Shown here in pieces: positions 11,179 to 19,713 of a DNA stretch of 25,538 bases. Origin of the DNA: Ectocarpus siliculosus (Eukaryota > Sar > Phaeophyceae > Ectocarpales > Ectocarpaceae); assembly GCA_000310025.1 (NCBI GenBank), contig FN648879.1, positions 1 to 25,538 on the forward strand. The letters run 5' to 3'. The notes under the pieces are model-generated. The model did no database searches and was not told the DNA's origin. It worked only from the letters and a program-made list of their open reading frames with translations. A program made the position numbers and the translations under genes. Numbering within the stretch: position 1 is the stretch's first letter; each line of letters opens with the position of its first letter.

Positions 11179-11900
11179 GTACGGCTAAATATCGTGCATC
11201 CGGGCGCGTCTACGCAAGGGGCATCAAGGGACTGTGATCTCTAAAGAATCACGCAGCTCATTGGATGAGGTTTCGGAGAACGTCAACTCATAAATCATGA
11301 CACATACTTGAAGTACAAGCATACAAGCAGTACCTAGCACAGACTTTTTTTTGCCTCATGGTCTCATCTGTAGATAGATATCGACAGACTGTCCGTACTA
11401 TATGGTATGCGTTGTAGGTAGGTACAGTAGTGCATGCATGCATCCTGTCGCCTTCTTCTCTAGCGGAAGCAACGCATACTGGAGTATGTGCATCGTGTAT
11501 TGTCACCGCACGGATGGTTACGTACGTACTACGTATATGCCACACACACCCTCCAAGTTGCACATATTCTGCAGCTTTCTGTGTGTGTTTTTATTGTTCC
11601 TAATATTCTGCAGCTGTATGTAGCAAGGAAGATTTGACAAATGTAGATTGATCGTTGTTGTTGTGGTACGCCACAACTTTAGACTTAACTTGCTCTGTTT
11701 TGAGCTTGAACATGCACGCAAATCTCACGGCATCATCTATTGCTGCAAGTGCTGCAAGGTTGTAGGCATATGCCTTCTGTAATACTGTGAACGCTGCTGT
11801 TGTTTTTGTACTGCTGTTGTTGTTGTATTGAATGTGCTGCTGTAGGCTGCGCTACATCGTATGTATATTTACAGAGATCAACTTTTCGTGATATCACACC
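11179..11900. other. Non-genic stretch with simple sequence
   Basis: No gene is supported. The stretch holds small palindromic simple repeats such as TGCATGCATGCA (about 11431-11442) and TACGTACGTA (about 11520-11530). CTGTTGTTGTTGT-type tracts lie near 11795-11830. It may be the distal upstream region of the gene starting at 12177. Confidence 0.5.
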
Positions 11901-11901
11901 G

Positions 11902-12107
11902 TTTCATGGAATAATTGGTGGAAGTTACAATAGTCGGAAGTTAGAATAATTGTTGGAAGTTTAGTCAGAAGATAATCTATGCAGAGTGAATGGAAGAGTG
12001 CACATTTCATGGGATAACTGCTGGAAGTGTGTCAGAAGTTTGTTAGAATATCTGCTGGACGTGAGTCAGAAGCTAGTCAATGCAGAGTGAATGAAAGAGT
12101 GCACATC
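11902..12107 (+). repeat. 101-bp tandem duplication upstream of a gene
   Basis: TTTCATGG.ATAA.TG.TGGAAGT ... GCAGAGTGAATG.AAGAGTGCACAT occurs twice in succession. The anchor GCAGAGTGAATG starts at 11981 and 12082, giving a period of 101 bp. Within each unit a shorter TGGAAGT..GTCAGAAG motif repeats. The array ends about 70 bp before the proposed start codon at 12177, so it may lie in the promoter or 5' UTR. Confidence 0.75.
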
Positions 12108-12176
12108 ATCCCGGTCACTCTCAATTTCGACATCCTCTCCTCTCATTCCCGCGTCGACCTTCAGCTGCAACACAAC

Positions 12177-13055
12177 ATGAACGCCCTCTCCCGTAGCTCC
12201 CCAGCAAAGCGTAAGTCCACCCAGTCAGCGAGTCGTAGTGGAGTGTACCGCCGCCCTGTACAACAGGGCGACCCCAACTGGCCTTGCCCCGGGCCCGACT
12301 GCGACGGCGGGAACGTCAAGCTCATAAACAAGCGCGACGGTAAAGGCAAGTTTGCCCCTTGCGACCGTACCAACAAGACCGACGCGGACTGTTGTAGCGT
12401 ATCCTGCACCATCCTCACCCCGTCGACAACGTACCCCAAGCCGTGCCAGCTCTGCCTCGCCCCGATGGGAGGTACTCCTTCGCTCGGGATCCCAACCGAC
12501 CAGGTCAACAGCCGCGGCTACAAGGTAAAAGAAAGTTCTCTCTTTGATTGTATCAAGTAGTTTCCGCCTGATGTGTGCCTGAATGTTGTTCAGGTGCTGC
12601 ATGAAGGCCTGGCATGAAACTGCATCGCAACCGTAACCGCTAAATCTCTCCACAACAATGCCCTTTTTGCTTGCTGTTATTGTCAGAGTGGAATATTATC
12701 CACGCGGTGTGGCGTCTTTGCGCTGGTGCCAAGTCTTCGGACGGCAAGAAGTTCATGCACGTCACCGTCGCCCCCGCCAGCCTTATCGGGGTAAATCATG
12801 TGTACACCCGTTTACATCGGAACGTAAGTGTGTAGTGACCAGTCGTGTGTGTGCGTAGTTACATAGATATGGGTGCGCGGATGCATCCGACTGTTGCTGT
12901 AAATTAGATACCCATATGTCACAAAAATACACCGTGTTCACCGGTCGACGTCATAAAAAAATTAGCATTTTTTAGTATGGGGAGACCATGTGACATATGT
13001 TCCTTATATTTTCCCCTGTCAGTGCACCGAGTTCAACCGTCGACGTCATAAGTAA
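12177..13055 (+). CDS. Small cysteine-rich (zinc-ribbon-like) protein, spliced, hypothetical
   Basis: Exon 1 runs 12177-12524 (116 codons) from the first ATG in a frame that is open further upstream without another ATG. A pyrimidine-rich leader precedes it. A donor AAG|GTAAAA and an acceptor after the polypyrimidine tract (TGTCAGAG|TGG) define an intron at 12525-12688. Exon 2 starts at 12689 in a frame rich in C/G-ending codons. It ends at a donor at 12790|GTAAAT or at the stronger 12823|GTAAGT; otherwise the frame stops at TAG 12833-12835. A possible exon 3 at 13023-13055 follows a good TTTTCCCCTGTCAG acceptor and ends with TAA in phase. The N-terminus is basic and Ser-rich. Cys37, 42, 62 and 72/73 are spaced like a four-cysteine zinc ribbon or GRF-type finger, and Cys77, 90 and 93 follow. 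The family is not recognised and the function unknown. Exon 1 coding status is fairly secure; the 3' structure is uncertain. Confidence 0.5.
12525..12688 (+). other. Probable GT-AG intron
   Basis: The donor AAG|GTAAAAG and an acceptor preceded by CCTTTTTGCTTGCTGTTATTG join two phase-0 segments with similar codon bias. Two acceptors are possible, CAG at 12685-12686 or AG at 12687-12688. The second keeps the frame rich in C-ending codons and is preferred. Confidence 0.55.
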
Positions 13056-13090
13056 AAATATCATTTTTTTACAATGTAAAACCATGTGAA
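12910..13090. repeat. Diverged 95-bp tandem duplication
   Basis: ACCG.GTTCA.C.GTCGACGTCATAA..AAA.AT.......TTTTT....ATG......ACCATGTGA occurs at about 12931-12990 and 13026-13090, a period of 95 bp. The proposed exon 3 of the upstream gene falls in the second unit. The first unit lacks the matching splice acceptor, which weakens or complicates that exon call. Confidence 0.65.
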
Positions 13091-13401
13091 TTTTGACGTG
13101 CAATCGGCCGGCGGTGGCCTACTGGCGCCTAGATATTTATGTAGATGTGCCGGTGGGGTCGTGTGTGTTTCGCGTCTCGAAGGTGCGTGCGATCAAAGTG
13201 TGTTTCTTAGGCCTTCGTGGGCCGGGATCAGCAGGGAATTCGAACACTGAAAAGGGGGGGCATGCAACGTCAGCTGCCACGACGAGCTAATTGCGCCGCT
13301 TCCATGTATCTATCCAATTGCGCCACTTCACTTTCTCTCCAACTATCTCTCTCTCTCTCAACTGACTGAAATTCCCTCATACGCTCATCATTCCAACCAT
13401 A
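13091..13401. other. Non-genic stretch
   Basis: No gene is supported. A short (CT)n tract lies near 13345-13361, just before the 247-bp repeat. Confidence 0.5.
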
Positions 13402-13648
13402 TATTCGTCAACCCTAAGTGGTATGCCCTTGTATTCTTTGTGGAGACTGTAGTGCTTGATGTTTAGATGCTTGTTATCTCTTAAACCCGGTTGGGGGGAA
13501 AGAGCAGGGAGTGCCACGCGCACGACAGCTGGCAGCAGCTGGCGTGGGGGCTCCGCATAATCATTCTCTGGTCGTACTACCCAACTCATACCTATGTGCA
13601 GGGCACCTGAAACAGTCATCTCGTCTACAGATCCGACTACATACGCAC
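13402..13648 (-). repeat. 247-bp direct repeat, left copy (LTR-like)
   Basis: This is equal in length to 16358-16604 and, by my count, differs from it at 5 of 247 positions with no indels. Read on the minus strand, the two copies flank a Gag-like ORF and repeat-filled interior, with this one in the 3'-LTR position. The minus strand starts near TGCGTATGTAG, but I cannot find a matching CA end or a target duplication, so the repeat may be only part of an LTR. A frame of about 80 codons is open on the minus strand in both copies. Confidence 0.7.
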
Positions 13649-14332
13649 GTTTCAATATCACCTTCCCAGTACCCAACAAAATCCAAAACGTCCGCAGCCA
13701 CTGCCACGATTTTACTCCGACAAAGCCCAAACAAAAGTCTGTTGCAATTTATTCCTACTGCCCTCCCCGCTCGACGAACAACTATCGATGATCTGAGCAC
13801 CTAACTTCCTTCCTCCCCCTTGATTTCGGCGCATCGCGTCGCCCCCGGGGTCGGTGGTGTATGCTATCATCCTGGGACAGCTGTTTTGTCAAACACATCA
13901 AGCATGATGAGCCTTCTTGCATACAACTCTTACTCCGACTCTCAGATATTCAAACTTCAGCCTGCTTACACACAACTCTTCAACTCTCAGAAAAAACAAA
14001 GTTCCGATTCTCAACCGTCATATAGCACGCGTCGATATGGCTGCTCTCCCTCACTCGAAGAAAATTGCGGTCCATCATGTCGTGCGATAACCTCCCTCGC
14101 TCTTTGCTGCGAGTGGTACGCCACACACAATACCTCCTTCATTCAACGCTCGCGGAAAACACGCCTGACTATATACTGCATCGAGAAGTTATCATTGCTG
14201 AGGCTTCTTTTCCTCCTACAAGACAAACACAGTGCTTGTCATCATGGGGCTTTTCCCCTTCTACAAGACAAACACTGATACAGATTGTGGAGACGCCTTG
14301 CTACTGCGAATCCCTCAATAAGGTGGATACGT
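13649..14332. other. Interior with short dispersed repeats, no gene
   Basis: No coding region is supported. CTACAAGACAAACAC occurs twice (about 14215-14230 and 14262-14277). A weak relative of the 28-bp motif found downstream, ACGCCTT....GCGAATCCC, lies near 14292-14315. Confidence 0.5.
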
Positions 14333-14530
14333 CTGGTACATGGGTCCACACCTACCTGCAGCAACAACGGAAATGTCACAGACAGCAGTATAACAGTGTT
14401 CTCCCCTCCCCATTTCCACCTCACGCACACAAGGTGATATATCTGGTACATGGGTCCACACCTACCTGCAGCAACAACGGCAATGTCACCTACAACATTG
14501 TGTTCTCCCCTCCCCATTTCCACCTCATGT
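14333..14530. repeat. 110-bp tandem repeat, about 1.8 copies
   Basis: CTGGTACATGGGTCCACACC starts at 14333 and 14443. Each is followed by TACCTGCAGCAACAACGG.AATGTCAC and TGTTCTCCCCTCCCCATTTCC. The second unit is cut short near 14530. Confidence 0.85.
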
Positions 14531-14570
14531 TGACGCCAGCACAATTTCACCTGCGCCGGTGTCGGCAACG

Positions 14571-14975
14571 TTTGATACACCGGGTCCCGTGTACCCCCTT
14601 TTTGTCAGCCGACACGCTGGATACTGTTTTACCCCTGTGCGTGAGTTTTCATCGGCCGCGGGGAGCGCCTGTGCTGCATCCCCTCCTTTGATACACCGGA
14701 TCTTGTGTACTCCTTCTCTTCAGCCGACACGCTAGATACTCTTTACCTCTATGCGTAAGTTTGCATCGGCTGCCGGGAGTGCCTGTGCTGCATCCCCTCA
14801 TCAGATACACCTGGTCCTGTGCACCCCTTCTGTTCAACCTCCACGCTAGATACTGGTTTACCTCTGTGCGTGAATTTTCATCGGTTGTGGGGAGCGCCTG
14901 TGCTGCATCCCCTCCTTTGATACGCCTGGTCCCGCGTACCCCTTTTATTCTGCCCCAGACAAATTTTTCATCGCC
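14571..14975. repeat. About 115-bp tandem repeat, 3.5 copies
   Basis: GATACACC.GGTCC.GTGTACCCC anchors start at 14571, 14687, 14801 and 14916, with spacings of 116, 114 and 115. Each full unit also carries CACGCT.GATACT..TTTACC.CT.TGCGT and GGGAG.GCCTGTGCTGCATCCCCTC. On the minus strand parts of successive units encode similar peptides, but the period is not a constant multiple of three, so a coding role is doubtful. Confidence 0.85.
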
Positions 14976-15355
14976 CGCGGACATCATGAAATGGAAGCGC
15001 CTGTACCGCGAATCCCCATCATAGAGTGGCTGGTTTTTGGAGCCAAAATACCATCGTCGTACGAAACACCCGCGATAACACGCCTGGATTTTACCATCGA
15101 AAAAGACGAACAACAATTGCTCAACAAAACACCCACACTCAAGAATGGAAACGCCTGAACCGCGAATCCCCTTTCGAAAAACATCATTGGTTGCATCATC
15201 GTAAGCGAAGCTACCATCACTCTACGAACACCAAAATCAGAAAATGGAAACGCCTTAACCGCGAATCCCCTGTAGAAACTATCGGTATCATTCGTCGCAA
15301 GCAAAATCTTCAATATCACTCACGAACTCAACCAGAAAGAAGCGCCCCGCGGTAA
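14975..15355. repeat. Diverged repeats carrying a conserved 28-bp motif
   Basis: AATGGAA.CGCCT..ACCGCGAATCCCC occurs at 14990-15017, 15144-15171 and 15243-15270, preceded by blocks resembling ACGAACACC.A...CAGA. Spacings are 154 and 99 bp. A final block near 15318-15350 (CTCACGAACTCAACCAGAAAGAAGCGCC) looks like another decayed unit. The intervals are themselves related, so this is an irregular tandem array. Confidence 0.7.
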
Positions 15356-15436
15356 CGCCGCGTTGTTGTTGGCCCTCGTTCAAAAGCACAGCAGATTTCG
15401 CGGTCTCGCCCTTGCTCCTCTGCGGCAATTCCACGT

Positions 15437-16318
15437 TCACCAGAATCGCCATGACTGCAATCCTCCAGTTATCCCGGAGCGAGTACTCTTCCCGCGATCA
15501 ACAGGCTCGTGTGTTGTGCCGCCCGCTACTCCACCGCCGACGCCGCCGCCCCTTTGCTGCCTTGTAACTGGGCCGGACCCAACAGGTCGCTCATATTTGT
15601 GGCCCCGAAGGATTACCCTCCAGGCTCCACCTCCTGACACCTCGTCCCGTGTGCCCGGGGTAGTCAAACTACCCCCAGCAGTGCCTCTGCTAGAGCTGCC
15701 AACCGTACAGAGAAAGTCGATAGTCTGGAACCCACCAAAACAACCATTTGCAGGGACGTCAAACGCCCGCACCGGTACACCTTCCGTGCCCGATCTACTG
15801 CTGCTCTCTCTTCCAGCGGCGTCATCTGTTCTAACGCCAGCCGCAGCGTGCAGCTCTGATAGGCAGCTGCCTGGCGGCGAGATTCCAACAATCTCACCGC
15901 AGGATGCGGAGCGTCTTCCAGTACCGCCTGGCCCCCCTCGGCTTCCGCAATCTGTTATTGCCTGCAGCAGCGATGACATCTTGTCCATCACCCCCTGCAT
16001 CCAAAATCCCTGCACATTGCTTCCCAGCGGGGGACCAGCGGATGGGTGGCCCGGGGGACCTACTCTCCCGACTCCACCAGGTGGCACCCCAAACCGTGTG
16101 CCCGGCGCGGCTCCTCCGCGCCCTGCGGCGTTGCCAGCGCCGCTTGACTCCCCCTCTTCTGCCCCCGCCGCCCTGGCAGCCGGTATCTGAAGTTGCCCTA
16201 GCTTCTCCATGACAGCCGACAGCACCTTGCTTTGCTCCTCGAGCCTCGTGGACAGCTCCGCCACGCGCGTGTCGATCGTGGTTCCGCCGCTGTCGCTCTC
16301 TGGGGTGTCGCCAGGCAA
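15437..16318 (-). CDS. Gag-like N-terminal coiled-coil protein of a retroelement
   Basis: An open frame of about 293 codons ends at 15437. The first 50 residues contain a heptad-like segment (VAELSTRLEEQSKVLSAVM followed by EKLGQLQ) typical of a short coiled coil. The rest is rich in Gly, Ser, Ala and Pro and lacks a zinc knuckle. No ATG begins the frame: it opens after a TAG only about 45 bp from the 247-bp repeat, so the start codon is lost, non-standard or supplied by splicing or a frameshift. Position and composition suggest a retrotransposon Gag N-terminus. It is the kind of segment missing from the larger element at 17151-25010, although relatedness cannot be shown. The proline-rich frame on the opposite strand (15363-16190) is taken as its shadow. 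Confidence 0.45.
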   Translation of the reverse strand: MPGDTPESDSGGTTIDTRVAELSTRLEEQSKVLSAVMEKLGQLQIPAARAAGAEEGESSGAGNAAGRGGAAPGTRFGVPPGGVGRVGPPGHPSAGPPLGSNVQGFWMQGVMDKMSSLLQAITDCGSRGGPGGTGRRSASCGEIVGISPPGSCLSELHAAAGVRTDDAAGRESSSRSGTEGVPVRAFDVPANGCFGGFQTIDFLCTVGSSSRGTAGGSLTTPGTRDEVSGGGAWRVILRGHKYERPVGSGPVTRQQRGGGVGGGVAGGTTHEPVDRGKSTRSGITGGLQSWRFW

Positions 16319-16357
16319 AATCTCCGCAAAGGGGCTCCTTCGAAGGAAACTCTAGAG

Positions 16358-16604
16358 TATTCGTCAACCCTAAGTGGTATGCCCTTGTATTCTTTGTGGA
16401 GACTGTAGTGCTTGATGTTTAGATGCTTGTTATCTCTCACACCCGGTTGGGGGGAAAGAGCAGGGAGTGCTACGCGCACGACAGCTGACAGCAGCTGGCG
16501 TGGGGGCTCCGCATAATCATTCTCTGGTCGTACTACCCAACGCATACCTATGTGCAGGGCACCTGAAACAGTCATCTCGTCTACAGATCCGACTACATAC
16601 GCAC
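16358..16604 (-). repeat. 247-bp direct repeat, right copy (LTR-like)
   Basis: Partner of 13402-13648. On the minus strand it ends about 45 bp before the Gag-like ORF begins, so it sits in the 5'-LTR position of that unit. It also lies 3' of the larger chromovirus-like element, and could be shared by two head-to-tail elements. Confidence 0.7.
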
Positions 16605-17150
16605 TCACACGAACACCATAAACCAAACCTTAACCTTCCTCACTTCTAGTCTCCATCCCATACACTTTTGATGACCTTATTTGGCGATATCTCAACCAGA
16701 ACTAATTCCAACCGTGCTCCCAGAGCCATCATTCGCAAGTCCATTCCATCACGCCTCAACATATAACTGCGATTAAACTACCCCAAGTCTTCTTACACTG
16801 ACCAAAACTAGGGTTGGCTTATTGCACGACATTCGCCCCCCCCCAGGTTCAACGCATACTTATCTTCGATCAGTCTCGTTTGAATTGACACTCAACACCA
16901 GCGTGCAATACCTGACCTACAACCAATATCTTCTCTCGCAACAAGTCCAAAAGTTAATCACCAGAATACCAACTCATGTAATACGCACACCAATTTCGTC
17001 ACGACTGTGGTACCACTGCAATATGACTCCTTCACAAGGTACATTCTTTAGCCAAAACAACAATTGCTCCAACACATCAATTTTTGACCCGTATTCGACT
17101 GCACCAGTTGGCACACTTTTCCGCAGTCCTACGCACTTCAAATCCATCAC
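16605..17150 (-). other. 3' untranslated/terminal region of the chromovirus-like element
   Basis: No gene is supported. On the minus strand, CTGGGGGGGGGCGAA (16832-16846) makes a candidate polypurine tract. TGTCGTGCAATAAGCC follows at once (from 16831), where a 3' LTR beginning with TG would be expected. The left end of that LTR and its 5' partner are not identifiable in this window. Confidence 0.4.
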
Positions 17151-18104
17151 TTAATCGTCCTCCAACTCAAACATGTACTTCTTCACACTTTTCGCCGTTC
17201 GGTGTGCATGCCAGCACCACGTTCCTGGATCTTGTACCAAGGTGTCCGTCGTCAAGTTCTTCTCCACAAGTGCCACATTGATGTTTTTGCCGATGTCTAC
17301 CAGCTTGATAGTATGCTTGATGCCTTCTTCCCACCTCGGATCCGGAGTCACCTGCACCACCTTCGCAAACTGCCACCCAGCCTTAACCGTCTTAAAATAT
17401 AAATATGCACCAATCATCGCCCTACTTCGAAGACTCGGCCTACCCCGTGTGTCACAACAAAGTTTGTAATATTTCTGCACGTGTCTTTCTCCCTTCCTGC
17501 TAGCAATCGTCCTCTTTGCACCCTGAATACGGTACCTCCGATACCTAATGTTCCCTCCGGCCGATTGTTCCGGCTGCTCATCCCAATCCTTAAGTACCAC
17601 GTCTCCATATTGCTCCAACTCTACTTCATGCTCCCACGTACACTTAGCCAACCCCGTCCAATGCGTGTAGTACTGAACCGCCCCCTTCCCACTGATACCT
17701 CGACAAATCCTGTGCCTTGATATTTTACACGGGACCAATTCCTTACTATCCACTTCTTCCTCCACGTCCTCTGCCGTAAGATGGAACGGAGGCGCCAACT
17801 CTGAAAACTTATTCAACACATACTTGCTAAAGCCCCACGGCAAAAACCTAGGCCTATCCTCGTTCTCGTGCTGAGTGTAACACTTCTTACACCGATACAC
17901 CGACACCCTCTCATTAATGTTCTTTCCTGGCTCATCCTTATTCACGTCCAAAAACAAAATATTCGGGCCCACTTTTTCCCCGTCAAGACCATCACCTGGA
18001 CCCACGATCAACACCTTATACGGACCGGTCCAATTGTGTGCCAACTTTGGGATCAACGCGAACGATTTTTCTTTCCCCCTCCTATTCTCTCGCGATTTAA
18101 GCAC
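17151..18104 (-). CDS. Integrase C-terminus: chromodomain plus putative Tudor-like domain
   Basis: This frame of 317 codons continues the integrase. Residues 23-57 (HNWTGPYKV...) resemble the small beta domain after the integrase core. A CKKC motif lies at 72-75. A chromodomain occupies roughly 115-180, with the diagnostic YYTHWTGL (145-152) and TWE (156-158). The last part, about 228-285, has the pattern IGAYLYF..V..GWQFAKVV...HTIKLVDIGK...VALVEKNL. That pattern resembles Tudor/SH3-like barrels, but this is inference from pattern only. Chromodomains of such elements bind modified histone H3 and steer insertion into heterochromatin (established for the family). The first codon is GTG inside a longer protein. 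The true join upstream is broken near 18115, where a run of seven G lies. Confidence 0.75.
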   Translation of the reverse strand: MLKSRENRRGKEKSFALIPKLAHNWTGPYKVLIVGPGDGLDGEKVGPNILFLDVNKDEPGKNINERVSVYRCKKCYTQHENEDRPRFLPWGFSKYVLNKFSELAPPFHLTAEDVEEEVDSKELVPCKISRHRICRGISGKGAVQYYTHWTGLAKCTWEHEVELEQYGDVVLKDWDEQPEQSAGGNIRYRRYRIQGAKRTIASRKGERHVQKYYKLCCDTRGRPSLRSRAMIGAYLYFKTVKAGWQFAKVVQVTPDPRWEEGIKHTIKLVDIGKNINVALVEKNLTTDTLVQDPGTWCWHAHRTAKSVKKYMFELEDD

Positions 18105-18138
18105 GTGTTCCCCCCCACCAGAAATTGTACTCTTCTCA

Positions 18139-18612
18139 TCATATCGGCCTCTTTCCTATTATCGAGTTCAACATCTGATTGCTCTTCTCATGCTTAGCCT
18201 TGGTTATCTTATCCTGCTCTCTTACCAACTCGTACGCCTTCCTCTGCTTATCCCTCATCAAATTCAAATAATCCACTGGGTCTTGCTTTAGGCCCTGATT
18301 TCCCGAAACGCCCCTTCCCTCCAAGATCATCATCGGCAGCCTAGGGTACCTTCCGATGTGTACTACGTTGGGTGCTAGCCCCGTCCCTCGGCTCACGTTA
18401 TTGTTGTGTGCCGCTACCGCGTGTGGCAACATCTCGTCCCAATTCGCCTGATCGTCCGCAACCAAGTGCGACAACATTTGACACAGCGTATGATTTAAAC
18501 GTTCCACCATCCCATTCGTCTGCGGATGATATGAGCTAGTAAACTTCTTCACCGTTCCCAGCATCTTATACACCCCTTTCGCTACCTCATTCGCAAACTC
18601 TGCTCCCTTTCT
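18139..18612 (-). pseudogene. Integrase core, second half (DDE catalytic Glu)
   Basis: In phase from about 18612, this frame reads KGAEF, then YHPQTNGMVERLN, the standard end of a Ty3/gypsy integrase core. The catalytic Glu codon is at 18502-18504. It then runs through the helical region NWDEMLPHAVAAHNN typical of the family and stops at 18139. The upstream piece (18582-19652) connects only after a one-base shift near 18610. Downstream, the frame must shift again around 18150 to reach the chromodomain frame. Confidence 0.8.
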
Positions 18613-19652
18613 GACAACATGGTGTGCGGACAACCCCACCTCGCAAAATAATCGTTCACCATGATAGACACAAAACCCTTTGCATTCTTCTGCGCCTTCG
18701 TTATTGAGTACCCCTCCGCATGCCTGCTGAATAAATCAACCACCTGAAACACATACTCCTTGTCTTTCGTCGTTTTCGGCAACGGACCCAAATAATCTAT
18801 CGACACCATCTGCCCCGGTCTGCTCGGAAGAGGCAAAGACACTAACGGCCAACACTTCGTATGCCGCCGCACCTTCCGAAACTGACAAAAATAACACCTA
18901 CGGATCCACCACCGCACACTTTCAGCCATTCCTATCCACCAATACACCCTCTGTAAAATACCTAAAGTCACCTTCTCTCCCAAATTCACCGCTTCTTTGT
19001 GGGCGCAATCCATGACCCACGGTCTCAACATCCTAGGCATATACGTCCGAACTGGCTCTTCTCCTACCAACCTCTCAAATTGCCCTGGATTTCGATTTTG
19101 ATTTTCTGCAGGGGGTTTCGACTCCTTCCTCACCAACAAATGCTTAGAATTCAGTAACACCAACAAAGTACCCTGTGCAACCAACCGCTTCAACTCATCC
19201 AAGTCAACATCTACATCGTCCGGAATATCTTCCTTCTTCATTCGCTTGGGATCGGCATGTCCTTCAATGGCCGCAATTGCTAATCGCGCCGTATCATCTT
19301 CCTCCTGAATATTTGCCCAATCACCAGCCGTCTTATCACATAAATTCTCCCCAAATTCAGTTGCCGCTTGCGTCTGTTCTTCATCATACTCTTGCAACGG
19401 AATTTGAGGCAACGGAGGTGCTGCCGGACCCCTGCCCCCGGAACCCCTTCCCCTTCCACTACCAGCAACTCCTCTACCTCGAGCCGCACCACCTCGACCC
19501 CTTCCACGCGCAACAGCCCTACTACTACGAGCATTACTGCCACCCCCACCACCAGTAACAGCCCCACTCTCACGAGCGTTACTGCTACTACCTCCACCAC
19601 CACCAGAGGCACTGCCTCCTTGAGAAATAGCATACACTCGCGGTTTTTCCAC
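18582..19652 (-). pseudogene. Gly/Arg-rich linker plus integrase zinc-binding domain and first DDE half
   Basis: Residues 11-77 are low-complexity Gly/Ser/Arg with RG repeats (ARGRGRGGAARGRG). An acidic stretch follows at 88-155. The HHCC-type domain is at about 216-258: His218 is kept, Cys253 and Cys256 are kept, but the expected second His is Asn223 (AAT, 18984-18986). The first catalytic Asp is Asp286 in MVSIDYLGPLP. The frame derails at about residue 348 (18609-18611), where the second catalytic Asp should stand, and ends at 18582. The open frame begins after a TAG, and protein-like sequence continues upstream in another frame, so 19652 is not a true start. Confidence 0.8.
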
Positions 19653-19713
19653 CTAACAAGCGTCTGCCAACTTCCGTTAAAGGTACAGCATGTAAAATCA
19701 GCCCTGGCTCAAA

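Larger units (their letters stand above)
13402..16604 (-). mobile_element. Putative non-autonomous LTR retroelement
   Basis: Two nearly identical 247-bp direct repeats bound about 2.7 kb. The interior has a Gag-like ORF beginning close to the right-hand repeat, on the minus strand, where an autonomous element would start gag. The rest is families of roughly 100-bp tandem repeats. No protease, reverse transcriptase or integrase motif is present. This layout suits a large non-autonomous derivative that depends on a relative's enzymes. The absence of clear terminal dinucleotides, primer-binding site and target duplication keeps the call tentative. Confidence 0.45.

Noticed and set aside
11040-11250. 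61-codon ORF on the plus strand
   Set aside because: It is short and motif-free, and it runs through one of the two 56-bp repeat copies.
14990-15270. CRISPR-like spaced repeats
   Set aside because: There are only three clear repeats, with spacings of 154 and 99 bp, and the intervals are related to each other. The context is eukaryotic retroelement DNA.
15363-16190. 275-codon proline-rich ORF on the plus strand
   Set aside because: It is antisense to the Gag-like frame, which has a coiled coil and better codon use. High GC alone keeps this frame open.
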